From: CAZUYC01 sp964624475
Lineage (GTDB): Bacteria > Myxococcota_A > UBA9160 > SMWR01
Direction of reading: 5' to 3'
Assembly: GCA_964624475.1 (NCBI GenBank)
Contig: CAZUYC010000100.1
Span: forward strand, 59,545 to 123,544
Length of the DNA stretch: 64,000 bases
Part shown: one piece after another, positions 8,626-17,040 of the stretch
How positions within the stretch are numbered: position 1 is the first letter of the stretch
Layout of the letters: each line of letters starts with the position of its first letter
Position numbers and translations under genes: made by a program
The notes under the pieces: model-generated
The model's input: the letters and a program-made list of their open reading frames with translations, nothing else
Database searches by the model: none
What the model was told of the DNA's origin: nothing

Positions 8626-9998
8626 CGACGGACCCGGAAGCCGAGCGCAGCGCGGGCGACCCGGTCCGCCACCCGAGGGACCGCCTCAAGCCCGAGCTCG
8701 GCCTCAGGGACGCGACGCTGCTCGTCGTCTCGGGGGTGATCGGCTCGGGGATCTTCCTCACCCCCGGCGCCATCGCCGGCCACCTGCCGCACCCCGGCGC
8801 CATCCTGCTGGCGTGGCTCGTGGGGGGCCTCCTCTCGCTGGCCGGCGCGCTCGCGAACGCCGAGCTCGGCGCCATGTTCCCGCGCGCGGGGGGCGACTAC
8901 GTCTACCTGCGCGAGGCCTTCCACCCGGCGGCGGGCTTCCTGGTCGGCTGGCTCTCGTTCTTCGTGATCTACGCCGGCACGATCGCGACCCTGGCCGCCG
9001 GCTTCGCCGCGGGGCTGGCGCACTTCGTCCCGATCGGTCCGCGCCAGCAGCTCGGGGTCGCCGTCGCGCTCACGCTCGCCGCGTCGTGCCTCAACTATGT
9101 GGGCGTGCGCTGGGGCGCGCGGGCGAACAACCTGACGGCGACGATCAAGATCGCCGCGCTCGCGGCCTTCGCGCTGCTCGGCCCGGTCCTGGGCGCCGGG
9201 AGCGCCGCGAACCTGCGCCCGCTCCTGGAGGGCGTGGGGGGGCTCTCGGCGGCCGGCTTCGGCCTCGCGCTCTCGCCGGTCCTCTTCTCCTACCTCGGCT
9301 GGAACTCCTCGGTGTACGTGGCGAGCGAGATCCACGACCCCGGCCGCAACGTCCCGCGCTCGCTCTTCCTCGGCGTCGCGATCTGCACCGCGATCTACCT
9401 GCTCTTGAACGCCGTCTACCTCTACGCGCTCCCGGTCGAGGCGCTTCGCGGCGAGCCGAACGCGGGCGAAGCCGCCGCGCGCGCCCTCTTCGGCGCGACC
9501 GGCGGGACGCTGCTCGCGCTCTTCGTGCTGGCCTCGATCCTGGGCACGCTGAACGCGACCGTGCTGGTGGGCCCGCGCATCGCCTACGCGATGGCGCTCG
9601 ACCGGCTCTTCTTCGCCGGCGTGGACCGCACCCACGCCGTCTACCGCACGCCCGCGGTCGCGATCTTCGTCCAGGCGGGCGTGGCGACGGCGATCCTGCT
9701 GCTGCTCGGGACCTTCGAGCGCGCCCTCGACTACACGACCTTCGCGATCGTGCTGGCGACGATGGCCGACGTCGCGGCGCTCTTCCGGCTGCGCCGCACG
9801 CGCCCAGGCCAGCGCCGGCCGTACCGGGCCTGGGGCTACCCCGCCGTCCCGGCGCTCTATTTCGTCGCGAACGCGGCCGTCGGCGCGGCGCTCCTCGCGG
9901 GGCGACCGGTCGAGTGCGCGATCGGCCTCTCGATCGCCGCCACGGGTCTCCCATTCTACGCTCTCTTCGCGGCTCGGGCGGCGCGCGAGCCCCTCTGA
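8622..9998 (+). CDS. APC-superfamily amino-acid permease, unusual start
   Basis: The first transmembrane helix carries the APC signature VSGVIGSGIFLTPG. About twelve helices follow, with PRAGGDYVYLREAF and FSYLGWNSSVYVASEI in the usual places. Likely an inner-membrane amino-acid/proton symporter or exchanger (YfnA/CAT-like); substrate unknown. The start is problematic. Between the hppA stop and helix 1 there is no in-frame ATG, GTG or TTG; the first GTG (8736) falls inside helix 1. The frame is open back to a GTG at 8403, deep inside hppA. I place the start at the ATA at 8622, which overlaps the hppA stop as ATAG and gives a normal-length N-terminus. A mutated start or re-initiation from hppA are alternatives. 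The protein call is firm, the start is not. Confidence 0.8.
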   Translation: MATDPEAERSAGDPVRHPRDRLKPELGLRDATLLVVSGVIGSGIFLTPGAIAGHLPHPGAILLAWLVGGLLSLAGALANAELGAMFPRAGGDYVYLREAFHPAAGFLVGWLSFFVIYAGTIATLAAGFAAGLAHFVPIGPRQQLGVAVALTLAASCLNYVGVRWGARANNLTATIKIAALAAFALLGPVLGAGSAANLRPLLEGVGGLSAAGFGLALSPVLFSYLGWNSSVYVASEIHDPGRNVPRSLFLGVAICTAIYLLLNAVYLYALPVEALRGEPNAGEAAARALFGATGGTLLALFVLASILGTLNATVLVGPRIAYAMALDRLFFAGVDRTHAVYRTPAVAIFVQAGVATAILLLLGTFERALDYTTFAIVLATMADVAALFRLRRTRPGQRRPYRAWGYPAVPALYFVANAAVGAALLAGRPVECAIGLSIAATGLPFYALFAARAAREPL

Positions 9999-10069
9999 AC
10001 GGCCGGCGTGCGCTCGGCCGATTTCTTCAATAGATTCCAGGGGGTATCCGCTGGGGGGGAGGAGGCCCG

Positions 10070-11281
10070 ATGGCCGGCCGCGTGCGCCACGACTTCGACA
10101 AGCTGAATCGGCTGCCGCCCTACGTGCTCGCCGAGGTCATCGACCTCATGAAGTCGGCGCGGCGCGCGGGCTGCGACATCGTCGACCTCGGCATGGGCAA
10201 CCCCGACATGCCGACGCCCCCGCACGTGGTCGAGAAGATCTGCGAGGCGGCGCAGGACCCGCGCAACCACCGCTACTCGGTCTCGCGCGGCGTCCCGAAC
10301 CTGCGCGCGGCGATCGCGGAGTGGTACGCGCGGCTCCACGCCGTGCACCTCGACCCCGACTCGGAGTGCATCGCGGTGATGGGGGCGAAGGAGGGCCTCT
10401 CGCACTTCGTGCTGATGACGATCGGACCCGGCGACGTCGTGCTCTGCCCGGACCCGGCGTACCCGATCCATCCCTACTCGGTGATCATCGCCGGCGGCGA
10501 TCTGCGCCACGTGCCGCTCACGCCGGACACCGACTTCGTCGCCAACCTCGAGGTGGCGATGAGCCGGACCTGGCCGCGCCCGAAGCTCCTGATCCTCTCC
10601 TTCCCGCACAACCCGACCACGACGGTGGTCGACCGGGCCTTCTTCGAGCGGATCGTGGCCTTCGCGCGCGAGCACGATCTCATGGTGATCCACGACTTCG
10701 CCTACGCCGAGATCTGCTTCGACGGCTACCGGCCGCCGAGCATCCTCGAGGTGCCGGGAGCGAAGGAGATCGCCATCGAGTTCACCTCGCTCTCGAAGAG
10801 CCACTCGATGGCCGGCTGGCGCGTGGGCTTCGCCTGCGGGAACCGCGACATGGTGCACGCGCTCGGGCGCATCAAGAGCTACCTCGACTACGGCATGCCC
10901 CAGGCGATCCAGATCGGCGCCATCGTGGCGCTGCGCGGGCCCCAGGACGTGGTGGCGCAGAATGCCGAGGAGTACCGGCTCCGCCGCGACACGCTCGTCG
11001 AGGGTCTCGGGCAGCCGGGCGAGGGCGCCTGGAAGATCGAGAAGCCGCTCGGGACCATGTTCGTCTGGGCGCGCCTGCCCGAGCCCTACCGGAGCCAGGG
11101 CTCCCTCGAGTTCTCGAAGCGCCTGCTGCGCGAGGCGAACGTCGCGGTCTCGCCCGGGGTCGGCTTCGGCCAGTCGGGGGAGGGCTACGTGCGCTTCGCC
11201 CTGATCGAGAACCGCCACCGCGTCCGCCAGGCGGTGCGCGGGATCCGCCGCTGCCTGCGCGACGCCGGGGACGCCGCGTGA
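10070..11281 (+). CDS. alaC: PLP-dependent aminotransferase, AlaC/aspartate aminotransferase-like
   Basis: 403 residues, ATG 10070 preceded by a GGGGGGGAGGAGG stretch. Fold-type I class I/II aminotransferase. Visible elements include GMGNPDMPTP near the N-terminus, HRYSVSRGVPNLRAAIA, PDPAYPIHPY, FPHNPTTTV, HDFAYAEICFDG and the PLP-lysine motif SLSKSHSMAGWRVGF near residue 242. This lysine motif matches AlaC (glutamate-pyruvate aminotransferase) more closely than AspC. The stop overlaps the homoserine dehydrogenase start (GTGA), and threonine synthase follows. That context favours an aspartate or amino-donor step feeding the threonine pathway, so the biological substrate may be aspartate/oxaloacetate instead of alanine. 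Confidence 0.88.
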   Translation: MAGRVRHDFDKLNRLPPYVLAEVIDLMKSARRAGCDIVDLGMGNPDMPTPPHVVEKICEAAQDPRNHRYSVSRGVPNLRAAIAEWYARLHAVHLDPDSECIAVMGAKEGLSHFVLMTIGPGDVVLCPDPAYPIHPYSVIIAGGDLRHVPLTPDTDFVANLEVAMSRTWPRPKLLILSFPHNPTTTVVDRAFFERIVAFAREHDLMVIHDFAYAEICFDGYRPPSILEVPGAKEIAIEFTSLSKSHSMAGWRVGFACGNRDMVHALGRIKSYLDYGMPQAIQIGAIVALRGPQDVVAQNAEEYRLRRDTLVEGLGQPGEGAWKIEKPLGTMFVWARLPEPYRSQGSLEFSKRLLREANVAVSPGVGFGQSGEGYVRFALIENRHRVRQAVRGIRRCLRDAGDAA

Positions 11282-12609
11282 GCGCCCGCGCGCCGCGCGC
11301 CGCGGTCGGGGTGGGCCTGATCGGCCTCGGCACGATCGGGACGGGCGTGGTCCGGGTGCTGCGGCGCAACGCCGAGGTGATCCGCCAGCGCCTCGGCTTC
11401 CCGCTCGAGCTGGTGCGGATCGCCGACCTCGACACGCTGCGCGACCGGGGCGTCGACCTCGCGGGGATCCGCTTCGACTCCGACGCCGAGGGCCTGATCT
11501 CCGATCCGCAGGTGGCGATCGCGATCGAGCTGATCGGCGGCACCGACGCCTCGCGGCGGCTCATCCTGCGCGCGATCGAGGCCGGCAAGCACGTCGTCAC
11601 CGCCAACAAGGCGCTGCTCGCGGTGCACGGCGCGGAGATCTTCGACGCCGCGGCGCGCCGCGGCGTCGACGTCGCCTTCGAAGCGAGCGTCGCCGGCGGC
11701 ATCCCGATCCTGCGCTCGATCCGCGAGGGCCTCGCCGCGAACCGCATCCAGAGCGTGCACGGGATCCTGAACGGCACCACGAACTTCGTGCTGACGCAGA
11801 TGGAGGAGACGGGAGAGCCCTTCGAGGTGGTGCTGAAGAAGGCGCAGGAGCTCGGCTACGCCGAGGCCGACCCGAGCGTGGACGTCGACGGGATCGACGC
11901 CGCCCACAAGCTCACGATCCTCGCCGCGATGGCCTTCGGTGCCCGGATCGAGTTCAAGGAGGTGCCGGCCGAGGGGATCCGGGGGCTCCTGCCCCTGGAC
12001 CTGCTCGCGGCGCGCGAGTTCGGCTACCGGCTCAAGCTGCTCGGGATCGCCAAGGCCCACGACGACGGCCGCATCGAGGCCCGCGTCCACCCGACCTTCG
12101 TCTCGGAGACGAGCCTGCTCGCGCAGGTGGGCGGCGCCATGAACGCGGTGGCGGTCAGCGGCGACGCCGTGGGGCCGACCCTCTTCTACGGCGCGGGCGC
12201 CGGCGAGCTCCCGACCGCCAGCGCCGTCGTCGCGGACCTGATGGAGATCGCCCGCGAGATCCGGCGCGGGAGCTCGCGCCGCGTGGCGCCGCTCTCGTAC
12301 CTGCCGGAGTCGCTCGAGCCGCGGCCGCTCGTGCCGCTCGGCGAGATCCACGCCTCCTGCTACCTGCGCTTCACGGCGCTCGACCGCCCGGGCGTGCTCG
12401 GCCACCTCGCGGGCGCGTTAGGCCAGCACGCGATCGGGATCGAGTCGGTGATCCAGAAGGGGCGGGGCGGGGCGGAGCGCTCCGTCCCGGTGCTGGTCAA
12501 GACCCACCCCGCGCCGGAGCGCGCCGTGCGCCGCGCGCTGGAGGCGATCGATCGGCACGCCTCCGTGACCGCGCCGACCCGCATGATCCGCATCGAGGAG
12601 GGGCTCTAG
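11278..12609 (+). CDS. hom: Homoserine dehydrogenase with C-terminal ACT domain
   Basis: 443 residues, GTG 11278 overlapping the previous stop as GTGA. Reduces aspartate semialdehyde to homoserine. The nucleotide-binding motif GLIGLGTIGTGVV lies near residues 13-25. EAGKHVVTANKALLA and the catalytic-domain signatures GILNGTTNFVL and ELGYAEADPSVDVDG are clear. A C-terminal ACT domain (about 365-430; YLRFTALDRPGVLGHLAG) is the site where threonine usually inhibits such enzymes. It is a monofunctional enzyme with no aspartokinase part. Its stop overlaps threonine synthase (TAGTG), so aminotransferase-hom-thrC form a tight operon. Confidence 0.96.
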   Translation: MSARAPRAAVGVGLIGLGTIGTGVVRVLRRNAEVIRQRLGFPLELVRIADLDTLRDRGVDLAGIRFDSDAEGLISDPQVAIAIELIGGTDASRRLILRAIEAGKHVVTANKALLAVHGAEIFDAAARRGVDVAFEASVAGGIPILRSIREGLAANRIQSVHGILNGTTNFVLTQMEETGEPFEVVLKKAQELGYAEADPSVDVDGIDAAHKLTILAAMAFGARIEFKEVPAEGIRGLLPLDLLAAREFGYRLKLLGIAKAHDDGRIEARVHPTFVSETSLLAQVGGAMNAVAVSGDAVGPTLFYGAGAGELPTASAVVADLMEIAREIRRGSSRRVAPLSYLPESLEPRPLVPLGEIHASCYLRFTALDRPGVLGHLAGALGQHAIGIESVIQKGRGGAERSVPVLVKTHPAPERAVRRALEAIDRHASVTAPTRMIRIEEGL

Positions 12610-13955
12610 TGGACCGGAAGCCCGCCTACCGCGCCTGGTTCCAGAGCATCCGGGACCCGTCCGAGCGCTACGAGCTCGACGAGGTCGTCTACCGCGCCCG
12701 CGACGGCAGCCTGCTCGAGGTGGTCCACGACCTGGCCGAGCTGCGCAAGACCGGGCCGGTGGGCTGGAAGGCCCTCTTCCGCGAGCGCGAGCACACCACG
12801 ACCTGGCCCTACGGCTCCGGCGTCTGGGGCAAGAAGGAGTGGGTGCTGCCGGGGATCGACCCCCGCAACGTCGTTTCGATGTACGAGGGCAACACCAACC
12901 TCTTCTGGGCCGAGCGCTACGGCCGGGAGCTCGGGCTCGAAGAGCTCTGGATCAAGCAGTGCGGCAACTCGCACACGGGCTCGTTCAAGGACCTCGGGAT
13001 GACGGTCCTCGTCTCGCAGGTGCACGAGATGCGCACGCGCGGGCGCGAGATCCCGGCCGTGGCCTGCGCGTCCACCGGCGACACCTCGGCCGCGCTGGCG
13101 GCCTACGCCGCCGCCGCGGGCATCCCGGCGGTCGTCTTCCTGCCGCGCGGCAAGGTCTCCGTGGCGCAGCTGATCCAGCCCGTCGCCAACGGCGCGATCG
13201 TCTTCGCGCTCGACGCCGACTTCGACGGCTGCATGCGGATCGTACAGCAGGTCGCCGAGCGGGACGGGATCTACCTGGCCAACTCGATGAACAGCCTGCG
13301 CATCGAGGGGCAGAAGACGGTCGGGATCGAGATCGTCGAGCAGTTCGACTGGGAGGTGCCCGACTGGATCGTGATCCCGGGCGGGAACCTCGGCAACGTC
13401 TCGGCGCTCGCCAAGGGCCTCGACATGCTCGTCGACCTCGGCATCGTCGAGCGCCGGCCGCGGATCGCCTGCGTGCAGGCCGAGGCCGCCAATCCGCTCT
13501 ATCTCTCCTACCAGCGGGGCTTCGAGGTCTTCGAGCCGATCGCGGCGCGGCCCACCCTCGCGAGCGCGATCCAGATCGGGAACCCGGTCTCGATCGAGAA
13601 GGCGATCGACGCCCTGCGCCGCTACGACGGCGTCGTCGAGCAGGCGAGCGAGTCCGAGCTGGTGGAGGCCTGTGCGCGCGCGGACCGCACCGGGCTCTTC
13701 AACTGCCCCCACACGGGGGTGGCGCTCGCGGGGATGGAGAAGCTGGTGGCCAGGGGGACGATCGGCCGGGGCGACCGCGTGGTGGTGATCTCGACCGCGC
13801 ACGGCCTCAAGTTCGTCGACTTCAAGGTCCGCTATCACGATCTGCGGCTCGCGGAGATCGAGTCGCGGCTGCCGAATCCGCCGATCGAGCTGCCCGCGCA
13901 CTACGAGACGGTCCGCGACGAGATGCTGCGCCAGATCGACCGCCGCTTCCGATGA
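12609..13955 (+). CDS. thrC: Threonine synthase
   Basis: 448 residues, GTG 12609 sharing a base with the hom stop. Converts O-phosphohomoserine to threonine with PLP. The PLP lysine motif is HTGSFKDLGM near residue 125; ACASTGDTSAALAAYAAAAG and VIPGGNLGNVSA are the phosphate- and PLP-binding glycine-rich stretches. FNCPHTGVALAGMEKL and ISTAHGLKF lie toward the C-terminus. Homoserine kinase is not in the window and must be elsewhere. The stop codon TGA lies within a copy of the dispersed repeat (13951-14010), which begins GATGAGC, so the repeat abuts or may have replaced the natural 3' end. Confidence 0.95.
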   Translation: MDRKPAYRAWFQSIRDPSERYELDEVVYRARDGSLLEVVHDLAELRKTGPVGWKALFREREHTTTWPYGSGVWGKKEWVLPGIDPRNVVSMYEGNTNLFWAERYGRELGLEELWIKQCGNSHTGSFKDLGMTVLVSQVHEMRTRGREIPAVACASTGDTSAALAAYAAAAGIPAVVFLPRGKVSVAQLIQPVANGAIVFALDADFDGCMRIVQQVAERDGIYLANSMNSLRIEGQKTVGIEIVEQFDWEVPDWIVIPGGNLGNVSALAKGLDMLVDLGIVERRPRIACVQAEAANPLYLSYQRGFEVFEPIAARPTLASAIQIGNPVSIEKAIDALRRYDGVVEQASESELVEACARADRTGLFNCPHTGVALAGMEKLVARGTIGRGDRVVVISTAHGLKFVDFKVRYHDLRLAEIESRLPNPPIELPAHYETVRDEMLRQIDRRFR

Positions 13956-14010
13956 GCTCCGCTCGCCTTCGGCTCGCTGCGCGCGCCGTCGGCGCTTGCT
14001 CGCGTCGGGG
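13951..14010 (-). repeat. Dispersed GC-rich repeat copy at the 3' end of thrC
   Basis: Single unit in the same orientation as the 6165-6388 array, starting GATGAGCTCCG and continuing GGCTCGCTGCGCGCGCC and GGCGCTTGCTCGCGTCGG. It overlaps the last codon and stop of thrC and ends 12 bases before the riboflavin synthase start. Confidence 0.85.
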
Positions 14011-14022
14011 GTCCGAGCCGCC

Positions 14023-14643
14023 ATGTTCACCGGGATCGTGGAGGCGGTCGGCACGGTCGTCGCCGTGGAGCGCGCGGGAGAGCTCTTGCGCCTCGCGGTG
14101 CAGGCGCCGGCGCTCGCGGCCGGGGCGCGCGTCGGCGACTCGATCGCGGTGCGTGGCGCCTGCCTCACGGTGACGCGGGCCGAGGGGGGGAGGCTCTGCT
14201 TCGAGGCGGTGGCCGAGACCTGCCTGCGCACGGCGCTCGCCGAGCTCGCGCCCGGCGCTCGCGTGAACCTCGAGCGGGCGCTGCGCGCGGACGCGCGCCT
14301 CGACGGCCACGTCGTCCAGGGCCACGTCGACGGCGTCGGCCGCGTCCGCGAGCTGCGCCGGCACGGGGAGGACGTCCGGCTCTTCGTCGAGTGCCCCGCC
14401 GAGGTGGCCGAGCACCTCGTCCCGAAGGGTTCGGTCGCGATCGACGGAGTCTCGCTCACCGTGGTGGGCGCGAGCGAGGCGGCCTTCGACGTCGCGCTCG
14501 TCCCGCACACGCTGGCCGCGACCACGCTCGGATCGCTGCGGCCCGGCGACCGCGTGAACCTCGAGGCCGACGTGCTCGCCAAGTACGTGCGGCGGAGCGT
14601 CGAGCGGATCCTCGGAGCAGGGCGCCCGGTGGGATCCCGTTGA
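14023..14643 (+). CDS. ribE: Riboflavin synthase, alpha subunit
   Basis: 206 residues from ATG 14023, giving the invariant N-terminus MFTGIVEAVGTV. Catalyses dismutation of two 6,7-dimethyl-8-ribityllumazine to riboflavin. Two tandem lumazine-binding repeats are visible: GDSIAVRGACLTV with VNLERAL in the first, GSVAIDGVSLTVV with VNLEADVLAKYV in the second. LDGHVVQGHVDGVG joins them. Length is normal. No other rib genes and no FMN riboswitch (RFN element) are seen in the short upstream gap, which is taken up by the repeat. The stop overlaps the next gene (TTGA). Known alternatively as ribC in Gram-positive nomenclature. Confidence 0.96.
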   Translation: MFTGIVEAVGTVVAVERAGELLRLAVQAPALAAGARVGDSIAVRGACLTVTRAEGGRLCFEAVAETCLRTALAELAPGARVNLERALRADARLDGHVVQGHVDGVGRVRELRRHGEDVRLFVECPAEVAEHLVPKGSVAIDGVSLTVVGASEAAFDVALVPHTLAATTLGSLRPGDRVNLEADVLAKYVRRSVERILGAGRPVGSR

Positions 14644-15473
14644 GACGCGGGGGCGTCCTCGGGGTGGCGGCGTCCGCTCTCGCCGCGGTCGCGACCGCCG
14701 GCGAGCCGGTCGCGGGGCCCCCCGAGGCGGCCGCGCCGGCGGCGGTCGTGCCCGAGGCTCCCGCACCCGACGCCCGCGAGATCGCGCGGCGGGCGGCCGA
14801 GCTCCTGCGCGGCCCGCAGACCTACCTCGAGGCGACGCTCCAGGTGACGCGCTCGCGGCGGTCGCGCCCCCGCGAGGTGGTGTTCCGCTGCTTCGACGAC
14901 CGGCAGGGCGACCGCACGCTGGTGCGGATCCTCTCGCCTGCGGAGCACGCGGGCACGGCCTGGCTCAAGCTCCCGCCGAACCTCTGGGCCTGGACGCCGG
15001 GCGACGACCGCACGCTCCGGCTCCCGTGGGCGGTGCTGCGCGAGCCCTGGATGGAGAGCGGCTTCACGGTCGATGACCTGGTGCACGGCTCGAGCGAAGT
15101 CCGCGACTACGAGCACCGGCGGCTCGGACAGGACGAGCGCGCAGGCGAGCACGGCGACCGCCGCGCCCACGTGCTCGAGTACACGCCCCGGGAGGGCGGT
15201 CTCGCCGCGTGGGGGCGGATCATCGCCTGGGTCGACGCCGAGCACGCCACCCCGCTGCGCAAGGACTTCTACGACCGGGACGGTGCCCTCGTGCGCAGCC
15301 TGCGCCTCGGCGACGTGCGCGAGGTCGACGGCCGGCGCTATCCCCACCTGTGGGTCGTGCGCGGGCCGGACGGGGAGGGGCCCGAGACGCGCCTGCGCGT
15401 CGACAGCGTCCGCTTCGACGCGTCCTTCGACGCGGCGGTCTTCAGCACGCGGAACCTCGAGGGGAGCGACTAG
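14640..15473 (+). CDS. Outer-membrane lipoprotein-sorting (LolA-like) protein
   Basis: 277 residues. The start is the TTG at 14640 overlapping the ribE stop as TTGA. This start supplies a signal peptide (RRGG, then VLGVAASALAAVATAGEP). No better start lies before the mature domain. The domain resembles the PF17131-type LolA-like family: GTAWLKLPPNLWAWTP, then a Trp-Met and DDLV segment (MESGFTVDDLVHGSSEVRDY) and a C-terminal VDSVRFDASFD. Such proteins are periplasmic half-barrels implicated in lipid or lipoprotein traffic, often beside RND transporters; none is present here. The coupling to ribE looks positional and not functional. Confidence 0.78.
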   Translation: MRRGGVLGVAASALAAVATAGEPVAGPPEAAAPAAVVPEAPAPDAREIARRAAELLRGPQTYLEATLQVTRSRRSRPREVVFRCFDDRQGDRTLVRILSPAEHAGTAWLKLPPNLWAWTPGDDRTLRLPWAVLREPWMESGFTVDDLVHGSSEVRDYEHRRLGQDERAGEHGDRRAHVLEYTPREGGLAAWGRIIAWVDAEHATPLRKDFYDRDGALVRSLRLGDVREVDGRRYPHLWVVRGPDGEGPETRLRVDSVRFDASFDAAVFSTRNLEGSD

Positions 15474-15504
15474 CGCTACACTCGCCGCGCGCAGGAGGTG
15501 ACCC

Positions 15505-16206
15505 GTGATCCGCGCCCTCGACGTCGTGACCTCGGCCCTCGCCACGCTGGCCCGCCTCGGCTCGGGCGCGGCGGTCGGGCCGCTCGGCCCGCGGCCCGCG
15601 CTCCCGCTCGAGCTCTTCGAGTTCGAGGCGTGCCCCTACTGCCGGAAGGTGCGCGAGGCGCTCTCGGTCCTCGACCTCGAGGCGATGATCCGGCCCTGCC
15701 CGAAGGGCGGCCCGCGCTTCCGCGAGGAGGTCCGGCGCCGCGGCGGCAAGACCCAGTTCCCCTACCTCGTCGATCCCAACACGGGCAAGCAGATGTACGA
15801 GTCGGCCGAGATCGTGGCCTACCTCTTCGAGCGCTACGGCGCCGGCCGCCCCCCCGCGCTCCTGGCCGGCGGCCTCGTGGCCGACGCGAGCGCGGGGCTG
15901 GCCTCGGGCTTCCGGCCGGGCCTCGGCCTGCGCTACCGGCGCGCGCGCGCGCCCGAGCAGCCGCTCGAGCTCTGGAGCTTCGAGGCCTCGCCCTTCTGCC
16001 GCATCGCCCGCGAGGCGCTCTGCACGCTCGAAATCCCCTACCTGCTCCACAACGTCGCCAAGGGGAGCCCGCGGCGAGAGGCCTTCGTGGCGCGCTCCGG
16101 CCGGATGATGGTGCCGTGGCTCCTCGATCCGAACACGGGGACGCGGCTCTTCGAGTCGGCCGAGATCGCGCGCTATCTCGAGGCGACCTACGCCGGGGCC
16201 GCGTGA
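15505..16206 (+). CDS. Protein with two tandem glutaredoxin/GST-N thioredoxin-fold domains
   Basis: 233 residues, GTG 15505 with a good AGGAGG 7-12 bases upstream. The first domain (about 30-110) has FEFEACPYCRKV, a CPYC glutaredoxin active site, and the cis-Pro region TQFPYLVDPNTG followed by MYESAEIVAYL. The second domain (about 150-230) repeats the plan with FEASPFCRIA, MVPWLLDPNTG and LFESAEIARYL, but the first Cys of the pair is Ser. There is no GST C-terminal helical domain. Likely a redox or glutathione-binding protein; domain 1 could be dithiol-active while domain 2 would only act as a monothiol or binding module. The tandem layout matches proteins annotated as glutathione S-transferase N-terminal domain in proteobacteria. 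Confidence 0.8.
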   Translation: MIRALDVVTSALATLARLGSGAAVGPLGPRPALPLELFEFEACPYCRKVREALSVLDLEAMIRPCPKGGPRFREEVRRRGGKTQFPYLVDPNTGKQMYESAEIVAYLFERYGAGRPPALLAGGLVADASAGLASGFRPGLGLRYRRARAPEQPLELWSFEASPFCRIAREALCTLEIPYLLHNVAKGSPRREAFVARSGRMMVPWLLDPNTGTRLFESAEIARYLEATYAGAA

Positions 16207-16236
16207 GCGGGGCCGGCCCTGGGTGCCACTCCTAGC

Positions 16237-17040
16237 GTGGACGGCCGCACCCGCGTGGCGCTGCGCTTCCTGGAGGACCACCCCGACGAGTCGGCGCGGC
16301 TGCTCGAGTCGCTGGCGCCCGAGTGGGCGGCGGCGCTGCTCGCTCACTCGTCGCCCGGCCTCGCGGCGGACCTGCTGCGCCGCATGGTACCGAGCTTCGG
16401 CGTCGGCTGCCTCGAGCGGCTGCCGCGCGAGCGGGGCGCGGCGGTGATCGAGGCGCTTCCGCTCGCGGGGGCGGCGGGCCTGCTGCGCCGCCTGGACGAA
16501 GGGCCCCGGCTCGCCCTGCTGCGCGACCTCTGCGATTCGACCCGCGCGGCCCTCGGGCGCCTGCTCGCCTGGCCCGCGGACTCGGCGGGCGGCCGGATGG
16601 ACCCGCGGGTCTTCACGCTGCCCGAGGACATCCGGGTGACGGAGGCCGTGGAGCGCCTGCGCGCGCGGCCCGAGTACGCGATGTACTACCTCTACGTGGT
16701 CGACCGCGAGCAGCGGCTCACGGGCGTGCTGAACTACCGCGACCTGCTGCTCGCGAACGACGACGCGACCCTCCGAAGTGTCATGCGCTCTCCGGTCGTG
16801 CACCTGCGCGCGACGGCGAGCGGCGAGGCGCTCCTCGGCGAGCCGGCGTGGCGCGTCTACCTCGCGCTGCCGGTCGTCGACCCGGACGGGATCCTGGTGG
16901 GCGTGGTCCGCTACGAGTCGCTGCGCGACCTCGAGTGGGGAAGGCGCGCGGCGCCGAGCCCGGGCTCGCGCCTCGCGGGCGCGGTGTGGCGCGGCGTCTC
17001 GGACCTCCTCGGCGGCGGTCGCGGCGAGGGGTCGCCGTGA
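16237..17040 (+). CDS. MgtE-like cytosolic protein: intracellular N domain plus CBS pair, no transporter domain
   Basis: 267 residues, GTG 16237. The N-terminal helical repeats (LLESLAPEWAAALLAHSSP and similar to about residue 105) match the MgtE N domain. Then comes WPADSAGGRMDP and a CBS pair (about 125-240; YYLYVVDREQRLTGVLNYRDL, VVDPDGILVGVVRYESL). It stops before the membrane domain. Its stop overlaps the complete mgtE paralogue as GTGA. In MgtE the N and CBS domains sense cytosolic Mg2+ and lock the channel shut, so this could be a free-standing sensor or dimer partner modulating the neighbouring channel. That role is inferred from family structure and context only. Confidence 0.82.
   Translation: MDGRTRVALRFLEDHPDESARLLESLAPEWAAALLAHSSPGLAADLLRRMVPSFGVGCLERLPRERGAAVIEALPLAGAAGLLRRLDEGPRLALLRDLCDSTRAALGRLLAWPADSAGGRMDPRVFTLPEDIRVTEAVERLRARPEYAMYYLYVVDREQRLTGVLNYRDLLLANDDATLRSVMRSPVVHLRATASGEALLGEPAWRVYLALPVVDPDGILVGVVRYESLRDLEWGRRAAPSPGSRLAGAVWRGVSDLLGGGRGEGSP

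Noticed and set aside
13956..14022. FMN riboswitch before riboflavin synthase
   Set aside because: The gap is only 67 bases and is almost entirely the dispersed repeat; none of the conserved RFN stems is visible.
16207..16236. M-box riboswitch before the mgtE pair
   Set aside because: Only 30 bases separate it from the previous gene, too short for an M-box.
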